From a virus, in the IMG/VR virus record IMGVR_UViG_3300033996_000972, positions 1 to 21,334 of that record: a DNA stretch of 21,334 bases, one strand, 5' to 3'. The notes beneath the pieces were generated by a model. That model made no database searches. It was given only the letters and a program-made list of their open reading frames with translations, and was not told where the DNA came from. Below, one piece after another: positions 1 through 6,664 of the stretch; position 1 is the stretch's first letter; each line of letters begins with the position of its first letter. Made by a program: the position numbers and the translations under genes.

Positions 1-74
1 CGGCGCTTGATAAGCTGGAGGCGTCCGTGCTTCTGGCCAAGAGCATGACGCAGGGGTCGGAGGGTCTCTCGTGA
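1..74 (+). CDS. 3' end of an unidentified upstream gene (partial)
   Basis: A reading frame open from the window edge (first full codon at 3) ends at TGA 72-74, giving a C-terminal tail ALDKLEASVL...GSEGLS. The stop overlaps the GTG start of the next gene (GTGA, 71-74), the same coupling used along this operon, which is the main reason to accept it. Too little is visible to assign a family. Its position before a recombination-type nuclease makes a replication or recombination protein plausible, but that is inference. Confidence 0.6.
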   Translation, partial: ALDKLEASVLLAKSMTQGSEGLS

Positions 75-913
75 GTCTGATCACCAACGTCCACGGCTTG
101 CCACAGAGTATCGTGGCAGCCGTGCAGAACGATCCGTACACGGGAGGTGGCGACATCTCCGCCACCAAGCTGATTGATGCGCCACAGATCAGCGAGCTGT
201 ACCGTGCGCACCGCGATCAGGTGGTGGTCGACGTATCGGAGCGGGTGTGGTCGCTGCTGGGACAGGCCGTCCATACGATCTTGGAACGGGCAGGACTGCA
301 GCAGGAAGGCATGATTGCCGAGCAGCGCCTGTTCGCCGAGGTGATGGGTTGGTCCGTGTCTGGCCAGTTCGATGTCATGAACCTCGACCTTGGCACCATC
401 ACCGACTACAAGGTGACCACGGTGTACAAGCATAAGGGGTCTGACAAATGGACCCAGCAGCTGAACATCCTGCGCTGGCTGGCGGCACAGAACGGCTACG
501 AGATCAACACGCTGGAGATCATCGCCATCTTCCGCGACTGGCGGAAGACGGAAGCCGAGCGCAATAACGATTACCCGCGAGCCGCCATCCAGTCGATCAG
601 TGTCCCTGTCTGGGATTTGCAGGAAGCGCAGGACTACATCGAAGAGCGCGTGTACCTGCACCAGCAAGCCCGAGCGGGGAACCTCATCCAGTGCACCGAC
701 GACGAGCGCTGGTACAGTGGCAGTAAGTGGGCCGTCGTGAAGGCTGGCGCGAGCCGTGCCCTGCGCGTGTACGACGAGGAGCCATCAGAAGGACAGGTGC
801 CCGAAGGCTACACCGTCGAGCATCGGGTGGGCGAGTACAAGCGCTGCCAGCACTACTGCGACGTGGCGCAGTTCTGCTCGCAGTGGCAGGAGGAGTTGCG
901 CCATGGCGCCTAA
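71..913 (+). CDS. PD-(D/E)XK nuclease, RecB/Cas4-like, with Cys cluster
   Basis: 280 residues; GTG start overlapping the upstream stop. The RecB-type nuclease core is visible: His67 in GQAVHTILE, Glu84 in AEQRL, Asp101 in GQFDVM, the catalytic pair Asp112/Lys114 in TDYKV, and Gln130 in the following QQLNIL helix. Four cysteines bracket the core on the C-terminal side (208, 259, 263, 269, spaced C-x50-C-x3-C-x5-C). This resembles the iron-sulfur clamp of AddB and Cas4, although those usually have C-x2-C in the centre. Such phage nucleases process DNA ends during recombination or replication. It lies directly upstream of replication genes and there is no Cas1/Cas2 nearby, so a CRISPR role is unlikely. 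Fold confident; cluster and substrate inferred. Confidence 0.85.
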   Translation: MSLITNVHGLPQSIVAAVQNDPYTGGGDISATKLIDAPQISELYRAHRDQVVVDVSERVWSLLGQAVHTILERAGLQQEGMIAEQRLFAEVMGWSVSGQFDVMNLDLGTITDYKVTTVYKHKGSDKWTQQLNILRWLAAQNGYEINTLEIIAIFRDWRKTEAERNNDYPRAAIQSISVPVWDLQEAQDYIEERVYLHQQARAGNLIQCTDDERWYSGSKWAVVKAGASRALRVYDEEPSEGQVPEGYTVEHRVGEYKRCQHYCDVAQFCSQWQEELRHGA

Positions 914-1127
914 AGAGTACTTCTACTTTCGGCACATGGGAAACCAGCCGAATGAAGAGAAGCGACAGATCGCCGCCATGCTGTACAACAGTGGCATGTC
1001 GCTACGCGAATGCGCGGAACGTATGGGCATCACGTTCCAAGCAGTCTACGGTCTCCTCAAACGCCACGGGGTGACACTTCGTGGCCGAGGTGGTAACCTT
1101 GGTGCCCACTCTCGTCGTAAGAAATAA
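903..1127 (+). CDS. Small helix-turn-helix DNA-binding protein
   Basis: 74 residues. The ATG at 903 is chosen because a strong AGGAGGAG site at 888-895 precedes it; the frame extends further upstream but without support. It overlaps the nuclease gene by 11 bp. Residues about 22-57 (EKRQIAAMLY...GLLKRHG) form a homeodomain/resolvase-like HTH, with the turn at GMSLRECAERMGI and a recognition helix near TFQAVYGLLKRHG. The tail is basic (RGRGGNL...SRRKK). It probably binds DNA as a small regulator or accessory replication factor, since it sits just before the initiator-like gene. A single copy of GGGGTGACAC, the arm of the palindrome at 14761, lies inside it at 1068-1077. Confidence 0.75.
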   Translation: MAPKEYFYFRHMGNQPNEEKRQIAAMLYNSGMSLRECAERMGITFQAVYGLLKRHGVTLRGRGGNLGAHSRRKK

Positions 1128-1144
1128 CCTCACCACACCCCGCC

Positions 1145-1861
1145 ATGCCGCATCTCTCTATCATCCCTGCCCATGCGGTCGCTGACAGCGAACTCAGCGA
1201 TACGCAGCTGCGCGTTCTCTGCGCGATAGGCACCTTTACCAACCGACTGGGCGGGAACGTCTGGGCCAGTGTCGCGACAATGGCCAAGACGTGCAACCTC
1301 TCTCCGCGTACCGTGCAGCGAGCGCTGCCGAAGCTGCTGGAGCGGGGATACCTGACCAAGGTCGAACGGACGGGGCGCACCACGGTGTACGATGTGGTGC
1401 TGCAGACCGGACCCCTGACGGAGGAGTCACCCCACCCCCGACTCAGCTCTGTCACCCCACCCCCGACACAGCTGCGTCACCCAAACGATGAGAGGAACGA
1501 GAAGAAGAACGATAGGGCCGAGCTTCGGTCCATTGCGCAGGAAGTCTGCAGCTGCATCTGGAGCGACTACCCAAAGCGGGATACGCCCCACCTGTATCCC
1601 CCTGCGCTTCGGGCCATCATGCAGTGCATCCAAGACGGAGCCGAACCGAAGGCGCTCGTAGTGGCCGCTGGCCTGTATGCGCAGGAGGTGGAGCGCAAGC
1701 AGATCGACTCGCGCTACGTGAAGACCATCCACAAGTTCTACGCGGATGGCGCATGGGAGCATTACAAGATGGAGCCGCGAGTACACGGGCGTACCCGTGA
1801 CGAGTGGGCGCGGTCTGGGCAGGATGTGGCCGAGTTCGACCGACTGGCGGGGGCGGCATGA
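1145..1861 (+). CDS. Winged-helix replication-initiator-like protein
   Basis: 238 residues. Residues about 16-85 are a winged helix (DTQLRVLCAIGTFTN, then NLSPRTVQRALPKLLERGYL and the wing TKVERTGRTTVYDV), typical of phage and plasmid replication initiators of the HTH_36/DnaD-like type. A Pro/Thr-rich linker (about 94-115) follows and is encoded by exact DNA repeats. The C-terminal domain (about 125-210) contains KFYADGAWEHY, a motif common near the end of phage DnaD-like replication proteins. No clear Shine-Dalgarno site precedes ATG 1145. The primase-helicase two genes downstream fits origin recognition and helicase loading. DNA binding is well supported; the initiator role is inferred from context and the repeats. 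A transcription regulator is the alternative. Confidence 0.75.
   Translation: MPHLSIIPAHAVADSELSDTQLRVLCAIGTFTNRLGGNVWASVATMAKTCNLSPRTVQRALPKLLERGYLTKVERTGRTTVYDVVLQTGPLTEESPHPRLSSVTPPPTQLRHPNDERNEKKNDRAELRSIAQEVCSCIWSDYPKRDTPHLYPPALRAIMQCIQDGAEPKALVVAAGLYAQEVERKQIDSRYVKTIHKFYADGAWEHYKMEPRVHGRTRDEWARSGQDVAEFDRLAGAA
1426..1488 (+). repeat. Iteron-like direct repeats inside the initiator gene (candidate origin)
   Basis: GTCACCC starts at 1426, 1451 and 1476, an exact 25-bp period. The first two copies share 17 identical bases (gtcaccccacccccgac, 1426-1442 and 1451-1467). The second and third are preceded by AGCT(CT/GC), giving AGCTNNGTCACCC at 1445-1457 and 1470-1482. Iterons lying inside the initiator gene are known from lambda O and related systems. 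The same core recurs at 14771-14803. Origin function is inferred. Confidence 0.65.
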
Positions 1862-2415
1862 GTCACAACATCAGCTTGCCGCGCCACCGCTATGTGTGGG
1901 TGGTGCCCTCGTTTGTGCTGCGCGATGCACTGGACAAGCCGCTGGTCCCCGCCGTCTGGATCGGCGTCAGCGTCACGCCGGGGCGGAGCCTTGGCTGTCA
2001 TGTCTTGCTAGAGAACGGCGCGATGGTGGTGGATCTCCCGCTTCATGCCCTGCGGGGAGCGCCCTCCCCGTGGATGCCAGTGCCACTGGATGAGGTCGTC
2101 GCGTGGGATTGCTACGGCTGGAGCGCCGAAGCATGGGAGCCGACGTACCTGTCTGGTCTGGAGTGTGCCATCCTCAGCGCGAACCACAAAGAAGCCGTGG
2201 ATCGCGGAACGCTATGGTTCTGTCTCGACCATGTGGGCGATGGCTTCAGCCTGTCGCCTGACCAACACAAGCACCTGTGGATCGTAGAGCGGGAGCGTGA
2301 CCATGCGTTGATGTTCCTGCCGCAGGACCGCGTCCTTATCGAAGAGCGCAGCTTCACGGAGATCGACGGAATCCCCCCCATCAAGCGCCAGTCGGTGATC
2401 TGGAGCGCCGAATGA
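1858..2415 (+). CDS. Hypothetical protein between initiator and primase-helicase
   Basis: 185 residues. The ATG at 1858 overlaps the initiator stop (ATGA), and its own stop overlaps the next ATG, so translation is likely coupled on both sides. The frame extends upstream, but only this start fits the coupling. I recognise no family. The protein is rich in Trp and beta-type segments (HRYVWVVPSFVLRD, VWIGVSVTPG, LWIVERERDHALMFLP), has no membrane segment and no obvious catalytic motif, and has scattered Cys residues that form no metal-site pattern. Its place between two replication genes suggests a replication accessory role, but nothing in the sequence proves it. Confidence 0.75.
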   Translation: MSHNISLPRHRYVWVVPSFVLRDALDKPLVPAVWIGVSVTPGRSLGCHVLLENGAMVVDLPLHALRGAPSPWMPVPLDEVVAWDCYGWSAEAWEPTYLSGLECAILSANHKEAVDRGTLWFCLDHVGDGFSLSPDQHKHLWIVERERDHALMFLPQDRVLIEERSFTEIDGIPPIKRQSVIWSAE

Positions 2416-4157
2416 ACACCCTCGACGCGCATGGTGTCCTGAAGGCGTACCTCCTGCGCAGCGGACGCAACGCGAAGAAGTCGGGCAAGAGCATCGCGTT
2501 CCGCTGCCCACGCCACAACGACTCAACGGCCAGCGCATGGCTGGGGGAACACGCATGGGGATGCAGTGCGTGTGGCTTCACCGAAGGACTGGTGTCGCTG
2601 GCCACCGAGCTTGGCGTTGATCTGCCCAAGCAGGACGGGGCGAGTGGGTTGACGATGGTGGAGTATGCGGAGCGGAAGGGACTGGCACTCGACACGCTGA
2701 CGAAGGCACAGGTGTACGACCTGACTGGCAAGTACGGGCAGCCCGTGGTCGCCATCCCGTACTTCGATCCGCAGGGGAACCTGATCCGCACCAAGTGCCG
2801 CACGAGGAAGGGCACGTTCTGGCAACCGGATGGGGTGGGGACGCCGCTGTACGGCCAGTGGATGCTGTCTGCGCTGAACGGGCCAGTGCTGCTGGTCGAA
2901 GGCGAGTCCGACTGCCATGCGGCATGGCAGCGTGGCGTGTGTGCGGTCGGACTTCCCGGCGCGTCGATGTGGAAGCCAGAGTTTGCGGCGTTGCTACAGG
3001 GCCGAGAGGTGGTGGTGTGGCAGGAGCCTGACGAGGGCGGGGCAACGATGGTGGCCAAGGTCTCCTCGTCCCTGCCAACGGCGCGAGTCTTGAGCAACGT
3101 CACGCATCGGGGCGGGGCGATCAAAGACCTGTGTGATCTGCATCAGTCGGTGCAGTCACACGGCGATGACTGGACACAGACATGGCGCACCGTCCTCGAC
3201 ACCGCCACGCCCATCGGCGCATCGGCTCCCGTCGTGGTGTTCGACAGCGTCAGTGGCGACACGCTCAACCATCTGCTGGAAGAGAAGCTCAAGCCCATCG
3301 ACTCCGTGCCGACCATGCTCGACACATGGAACGTCCTGTGTGGAGGCGGTGGTGGTGGGCGGGGGTTGGCCCGAGGATGGATCGTCACCATCGGAGCGAA
3401 TACCGGCACCGGCAAGACCCTGCTGGGGTTGAACCTTGCGCAAGCGGCAGCCAACGCTGGCGAGACCGCGTCCTTCCTGTCACTGGAGATGGGACGCAGC
3501 GAACTGGCCACGCGCTTGATGGCCATCGCCAGTGGCGAGAGTGTCGCCTGTCTGGATCAGGGGCCGTCGTTCAGCACCGAGTCCTTCCGTCGAGCGCAGC
3601 AGACGATGGATACCCTGAAGCAGCGCACGGGTGGGGAGGTATTGATGAACCGTCGTCCGCTGTCCAAGCTGACGGATGTGATGGCATCGATCCGCTACAA
3701 CGTGGAGACGCTAGGCAGCCGCTTCTTCGTGGTCGATTATCTGCAGCTGGTGTGGACGGCCAATGCGCATAGCATTGCCGAGCGCACCGAGATAGTCGCA
3801 CACCAGTTACGCGAAGCGGCGCAGCAGTACAACGTCGTGATGGTGCTGCTGTCCCAGTTCAACCGTGAGACCTCACGCAATCGGGCCGAGCGTCCGACGG
3901 CACAGGGACTGATGGGGGGCAGCGCATTAGAGAACGACTCGCATCAGGTGTTGTTGTTCGATCACTCCCGCTTCGTGCGCACCGCGAACTTGGCAGACAC
4001 ATGGCTCATCGTAGACAAGAACCGACACGGGGCGATCACCGATCTGCCCGTGCAGTGGGACTACCGGACGCTCCGGCTCTCGACCCGCATCCCGTCGATC
4101 ACCGAGTCGGAGGAGAAGCACGGGAGACTCCTGCCCAAGTGGAAGGAGCGACACTGA
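2412..4157 (+). CDS. DNA primase-helicase (zinc finger, TOPRIM, DnaB-like)
   Basis: 581 residues, a T7 gp4/Twinkle-like layout. The N-terminal zinc ribbon has Cys32, His35, Cys51 and Cys54 (CPRH, CSAC). The TOPRIM domain has VEGESD around Glu164 and EPDEGG at 205-210, so the usual Asp-x-Asp is Glu-x-Asp, as in some phage primases. The helicase domain has Walker A GANTGTGKT (328-336), Walker B FFVVDYLQL (438-446, Asp442), LLSQFNRE with Gln482, and KNRHG (536-540), an arginine-finger-like end. A Gly-rich run (311-316) precedes the helicase core. It should unwind the fork 5'-3' and make primers. The ATG overlaps the preceding stop. It stands beside a separate initiator-like protein, which suggests origin-directed loading. 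Confidence 0.92.
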   Translation: MNTLDAHGVLKAYLLRSGRNAKKSGKSIAFRCPRHNDSTASAWLGEHAWGCSACGFTEGLVSLATELGVDLPKQDGASGLTMVEYAERKGLALDTLTKAQVYDLTGKYGQPVVAIPYFDPQGNLIRTKCRTRKGTFWQPDGVGTPLYGQWMLSALNGPVLLVEGESDCHAAWQRGVCAVGLPGASMWKPEFAALLQGREVVVWQEPDEGGATMVAKVSSSLPTARVLSNVTHRGGAIKDLCDLHQSVQSHGDDWTQTWRTVLDTATPIGASAPVVVFDSVSGDTLNHLLEEKLKPIDSVPTMLDTWNVLCGGGGGGRGLARGWIVTIGANTGTGKTLLGLNLAQAAANAGETASFLSLEMGRSELATRLMAIASGESVACLDQGPSFSTESFRRAQQTMDTLKQRTGGEVLMNRRPLSKLTDVMASIRYNVETLGSRFFVVDYLQLVWTANAHSIAERTEIVAHQLREAAQQYNVVMVLLSQFNRETSRNRAERPTAQGLMGGSALENDSHQVLLFDHSRFVRTANLADTWLIVDKNRHGAITDLPVQWDYRTLRLSTRIPSITESEEKHGRLLPKWKERH

Positions 4158-4528
4158 CGTTCGACATCCCGTGGTCCGCGCTCTGCTCAGACAACCGCAA
4201 GTACGTCACGGGCTACACGCTCTCTCGCGAATACCGAGAGAGCAAGGCGTTCATCGCGGCATTGTCGGTGGCCGCCGCACGGAAGCACGGCTGGGTCTGC
4301 ACGACCGACAAGGTCGCGCTCACGGTGGTGGTGCGGGAGCCGGATCGACGACGACGAGACTTGAACTGGAGTAAGAACCTGAAGGATGGCATCAGTGCCG
4401 GTGGCGCGATCTGGGCCGATGACTGTCAGGTCCGCATCGAACATTGGGAAATGGACGAACGCTTGCCACGGTCGAAGGATACCGCTGGCGCAACCATAAC
4501 GATCACGGTATTGGAGACAGCAGTATGA
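4154..4528 (+). CDS. RusA-type Holliday junction resolvase (probable CTG start)
   Basis: About 124 residues. RusA-like endonucleases cut four-way junctions as dimers using clustered Asp residues. Here the signature is RRRDLNWSKNLKDGI followed by WADDCQVRI, matching the family pattern DxxN-x2-K-x3-D ... DD. The start is unusual: no ATG lies near the domain start. CTG at 4154 overlaps the helicase stop (CTGA) and has AAGGAG (4143-4148) five bases upstream. GTG at 4139 is the alternative and would add five residues (VEGAT), but its spacing to any Shine-Dalgarno site is poor. The stop overlaps the next ATG. Placement after the primase-helicase fits resolution of branched DNA before packaging. Family confident; exact start not. 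Confidence 0.82.
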   Translation: MTFDIPWSALCSDNRKYVTGYTLSREYRESKAFIAALSVAAARKHGWVCTTDKVALTVVVREPDRRRRDLNWSKNLKDGISAGGAIWADDCQVRIEHWEMDERLPRSKDTAGATITITVLETAV

Positions 4529-5313
4529 ACACGCTCACCTCAGTCATCCTATCGGCGTTGCAGGACACGCGAGACGGAGGATTGACCGTAGAAGAACGGG
4601 CCGAGACTATCGCTGACGCCGTTCGCGCCGAGACGTTTGAGCCACCGACTGGCGCGTTGGGCCAGTGGATTGCCAGCCTGCGCGTGGGCGACACGCTGAC
4701 CGTGGACGACATCCACCGATTCGTGCGCGTGGAACTGGCGCTGCGGAACGCGGACAAGCACCACCAGCAAGCGCGAGCTATGACCGCCGAGCGGGACGCG
4801 GCCATTGCCGAGTGCCATGAACAAGCGCGGCTCAACGGGATGGGCAGCGAGCGGGAAGCCAAGCTGATGGCCGAGCGGGACGCGCTGACCGCCCGCCTCG
4901 CCGCGTGTGAGCGGGTGGTGGAGGCGGTTGCCGACGAGGGGATGGACCCGCTCTTGGTTGTTCGCTTGCGCGAGTGTGTGCAAGACCTCTGGGACAGCGA
5001 GCAATACGCGCACATCCGTGGGACTCTGACAGAAGCAGCCGAGTACATCCTATCGGTAAAGGACGCACTCCGCGCCGCCGTCGCCACGGCTCATGCAGTA
5101 ACAGCGGACACTGTTGCAGTAAGAGCGGACGCCACGGCGCAGGGGGAGCACATCGCCACGCTGGAAGCGGGGATGCGCGGTGTCGGTCAGTACATGGGGC
5201 AGTTCTTGGTAGACATCGACGCTATGGACTGCGTTGACGTGAGCACGGAGAAGCCGTGGACCACCCCGCACGCGACCGACACCGACACCAGCGCCACGGC
5301 GCAGGGGGAGTGA
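4525..5313 (+). CDS. Coiled-coil hypothetical protein with TPHA/TAQGE tail
   Basis: 262 residues. The ATG at 4525 overlaps the resolvase stop. The N-terminal part (1-62) is globular; residues about 65-135 are Ala/Glu/Arg-rich with heptad-like spacing (NADKHHQQARAMTAERD, SEREAKLMAERDALTARLA), a likely coiled coil. Two short repeats AVTAD/AVRAD around 191-202 come from a 15-bp DNA repeat (5095-5109 and 5116-5130, one mismatch). ATAQGE occurs twice, at 203-208 and at the C-terminus, where it follows TPHA and also forms the ribosome-binding region of the next gene. No enzyme motif is seen. Function unknown; similar coiled-coil proteins are common in phage early operons. Confidence 0.75.
   Translation: MNTLTSVILSALQDTRDGGLTVEERAETIADAVRAETFEPPTGALGQWIASLRVGDTLTVDDIHRFVRVELALRNADKHHQQARAMTAERDAAIAECHEQARLNGMGSEREAKLMAERDALTARLAACERVVEAVADEGMDPLLVVRLRECVQDLWDSEQYAHIRGTLTEAAEYILSVKDALRAAVATAHAVTADTVAVRADATAQGEHIATLEAGMRGVGQYMGQFLVDIDAMDCVDVSTEKPWTTPHATDTDTSATAQGE
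5261..5310 (+). repeat. Gene-end repeat copy 1 (TPHA...ATAQGE / Shine-Dalgarno)
   Basis: Contains ccaccccgcacgcg (5261-5274) and gccacggcgcagggggag (5293-5310). It encodes the last residues of the coiled-coil gene and supplies the AGGGGGAG site just before ATG 5313. An extra copy of the second half lies inside the same gene at 5131-5148. Confidence 0.8.
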
Positions 5314-5528
5314 TGGCTACCTACAAGATCGTAGACACGGGACATATCGACATCCACGACGATCACGGCGAGTGGGTCACCCGCGTGCATATCTGCGGTG
5401 GTGACACAGCGAAGATGAGGCCGGAAGCGATGCAGGAGTTGGCCGATTTCGCGGAACAGTTTGCTCGCAGGAAGCGCCCCACCCCGCACGCGGGCGACAA
5501 CCGCGCCACGGCGCAGGGGGAGACGTGA
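5313..5528 (+). CDS. Small hypothetical protein with TPHA/TAQGE tail
   Basis: 71 residues. The ATG at 5313 shares one base with the preceding TGA (TGATG) and is preceded by AGGGGGAG, so start choice is firm. The body (MATYKIVDTG, HIDIHDDHGEWVTRVHICGG) looks like a beta-hairpin followed by a helix (PEAMQELADFAEQFARRK). The C-terminus is TPHAGDNRATAQGET, nearly the same tail as the previous gene. I recognise no family. It belongs to a run of short overlapping accessory genes, and the tail appears to be carried by a repeated DNA element rather than by common ancestry of the bodies. Confidence 0.72.
   Translation: MATYKIVDTGHIDIHDDHGEWVTRVHICGGDTAKMRPEAMQELADFAEQFARRKRPTPHAGDNRATAQGET
5479..5522 (+). 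repeat. Gene-end repeat copy 2 (TPHA...ATAQGE / Shine-Dalgarno)
   Basis: Second copy: ccaccccgcacgcg at 5479-5492 (continuing ggcg) and gccacggcgcagggggag at 5505-5522, both identical to copy 1 but with a shorter spacer (12 instead of 18 bases). It ends two bases before the GTG start at 5525. Confidence 0.8.
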
Positions 5529-5749
5529 GCCGCTATCGCGAACCCGTGAACGGCGTGGGCGTCCGCCTGCTCCCCGAGAAGATGCGCGAGGCCATTGCCG
5601 CCGTGCAGCACATCATGCCGCCGAACACGGGCGTGATCGTCTTCGCCTTCGACTTTGGTGGCGGTGGCATGAGCTACATCAGCAACGTGCAGCGCGACGG
5701 CGCCGTCGCGTCCCTCAAAGAATGGATCGCCTTACAGGAGCGTGCGTGA
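5525..5749 (+). CDS. Small hypothetical protein
   Basis: 74 residues. The GTG at 5525 overlaps the previous stop (GTGA), with the repeat-borne AGGGGGAG upstream. The sequence begins MSRYREPVNGVGVRLLPEKM, has a short hydrophobic strand (TGVIVFAFDFGGGGMSYISN) and ends in a helix (AVASLKEWIALQERA). The pattern of a Gly-rich turn, SYISN, and a C-terminal helix is common in small phage proteins of unknown function that act on no known substrate. No membrane segment or metal site is visible. Confidence 0.72.
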   Translation: MSRYREPVNGVGVRLLPEKMREAIAAVQHIMPPNTGVIVFAFDFGGGGMSYISNVQRDGAVASLKEWIALQERA

Positions 5750-6033
5750 TGGAAGTCCGCTACAATGATGGCCGCGTGGAGATGGAGTCGTTTGAGGATA
5801 TGGCCGCCGCCGAACGTGCCATGCGCGACAGGTTGGAGCAGGCCGATGTGCTGTTCGCTGGAATCCACAAGGTCGGCAGCGAAATCGTGCAGCGTGGACG
5901 GAGGTATCGCCTCAACGCGCTTGGTCAGTGGGAACGTGTCGGCAAGAAGCGTCGTGTCGTGGACGACGGGCACAAGGTGCAGGACGATTACGGAGACACC
6001 CCCACCCCGCACGCGGGCGGGCCGGATGCGTGA
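5749..6033 (+). CDS. Small hypothetical protein with TPHA tail
   Basis: 94 residues. The ATG at 5749 shares one base with the preceding TGA (TGATG), and an AGGAG lies upstream at 5736-5740. The N-terminus (MEVRYNDGRVEMESFEDMAAAERAM) looks like a small alpha/beta fold that reads DGRVE then a helix. The centre has EIVQRGRRYRLNALGQWERVGKKRR, a basic segment. The C-terminus TPTPHAGGPDA carries only the first half of the repeated tail found in the two TAQGE genes. No family recognised. Confidence 0.72.
   Translation: MEVRYNDGRVEMESFEDMAAAERAMRDRLEQADVLFAGIHKVGSEIVQRGRRYRLNALGQWERVGKKRRVVDDGHKVQDDYGDTPTPHAGGPDA
6002..6019 (+). repeat. Gene-end repeat copy 3 (TPHA half only)
   Basis: ccaccccgcacgcgggcg here matches copy 2 (5479-5496) over 18 bases. 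The following gccacggcgcaggg half is absent at this site, but a degenerate form, gccgtggcgcaggg, lies at 6246-6259 inside a later gene. Confidence 0.7.
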
Positions 6034-6229
6034 GGAACAGCAAGAGAAACACGCACTAGAGTGCGCGCAACACATCATCAAGATTTCTCGCGTTCACGCG
6101 GACGAGTATCGCGACAGTTGGCTCGGCGGTGAAAGCCATCTCGCGAAAGACTACATGCGTCTTCGTAACGAGGTGACGCGCCTGCGCGAAGCCCTCGCCG
6201 CCGCGCTGGAGGTGCCGCGTGACCAATAA
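6026..6229 (+). CDS. Small helical hypothetical protein
   Basis: 67 residues. The ATG at 6026 overlaps the previous gene by 8 bp; the frame extends upstream but this is the start that fits the gene chain. The protein is almost wholly helical and charged (MREEQQEKHALECAQHIIKI, AKDYMRLRNEVTRLREALAAALE), with a probable short coiled coil at the C-terminal third. No family recognised. It resembles small phage proteins that pair with other helical partners, but that is only an impression. Confidence 0.68.
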   Translation: MREEQQEKHALECAQHIIKISRVHADEYRDSWLGGESHLAKDYMRLRNEVTRLREALAAALEVPRDQ

Positions 6230-6404
6230 CCCCGGCAGCGACGAGGCCGTGGCGCAGGGCTGCACCTGTCCCGTGCTCGACAACGGGCACGGGCGTGGGG
6301 CCTATCAAGTGAACGGCGTGTGGCAGTTCTGGATCAACTGGGGCTGTCCCGTCCACATGGGCTACGAACCGCTGGTGGATGCCACCGACGAGGAGGATAC
6401 ATGA
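6219..6404 (+). CDS. Small Cys-containing phage protein (CxC, CPVH)
   Basis: 61 residues. The GTG at 6219 overlaps the previous gene by 11 bp. The sequence has VAQGCTCPVLDNGHGRG and, after a Trp-rich stretch (GVWQFWINWGCPVHMG), a second Cys and His. The pattern C-x-C ... CPVH suggests a small zinc-binding fold. Proteins with this GCTCP...CPVH arrangement occur widely as hypothetical proteins in phages of Gram-negative hosts, as far as I remember. Function unknown. The stop overlaps the next ATG (ATGA). Confidence 0.75.
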   Translation: MTNNPGSDEAVAQGCTCPVLDNGHGRGAYQVNGVWQFWINWGCPVHMGYEPLVDATDEEDT

Positions 6405-6664
6405 TCGGCTACAACGCGCACATCACGGACACTACGACCGGCGAGACTCGCGTGGTGTTTATGGACTTGGAGTGGGGTGATGGCTCAGACTTTTGGTGGA
6501 GCGAAGGCAACTTCGGATGTGACTGCAATCGTGGGAACGAGTACCACAACGGCGGGGAGAACCCGTGCGGAGATTGGCGCTACACCGTGCGGTGTGTGAG
6601 CATCGACGGAGTGACGTTGTACGAAGACGAAAAACAGGAGCAGACCAATGGCATGGATCACTGA
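6401..6664 (+). CDS. Hypothetical protein with FGCDCNRGN motif
   Basis: 87 residues. The ATG at 6401 overlaps the preceding stop and has GAGGAGG just upstream (about 6389-6395), so the start is firm. Features: MIGYNAHITDTTTGETRVVF, an acidic aromatic stretch (WGDGSDFWWSEGNFGCDCNRGNE as separate short motifs DFWWSEG and GCDCNRG), NPCGDWRYTVRCV, then an acidic tail. Four cysteines (GCDC, NPCG, VRCV) could bind a metal. I think similar short phage proteins exist, with unknown function. Confidence 0.75.
   Translation: MIGYNAHITDTTTGETRVVFMDLEWGDGSDFWWSEGNFGCDCNRGNEYHNGGENPCGDWRYTVRCVSIDGVTLYEDEKQEQTNGMDH

Noticed and set aside
71-913. Cas4 of a CRISPR adaptation module
   Set aside because: The nuclease resembles Cas4, but no Cas1, Cas2 or array is present and replication genes follow.
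1426-1488. CRISPR-like array
   Set aside because: Units are 25 bp with only three copies, no unique spacers, and lie inside a coding gene; iterons explain them better.
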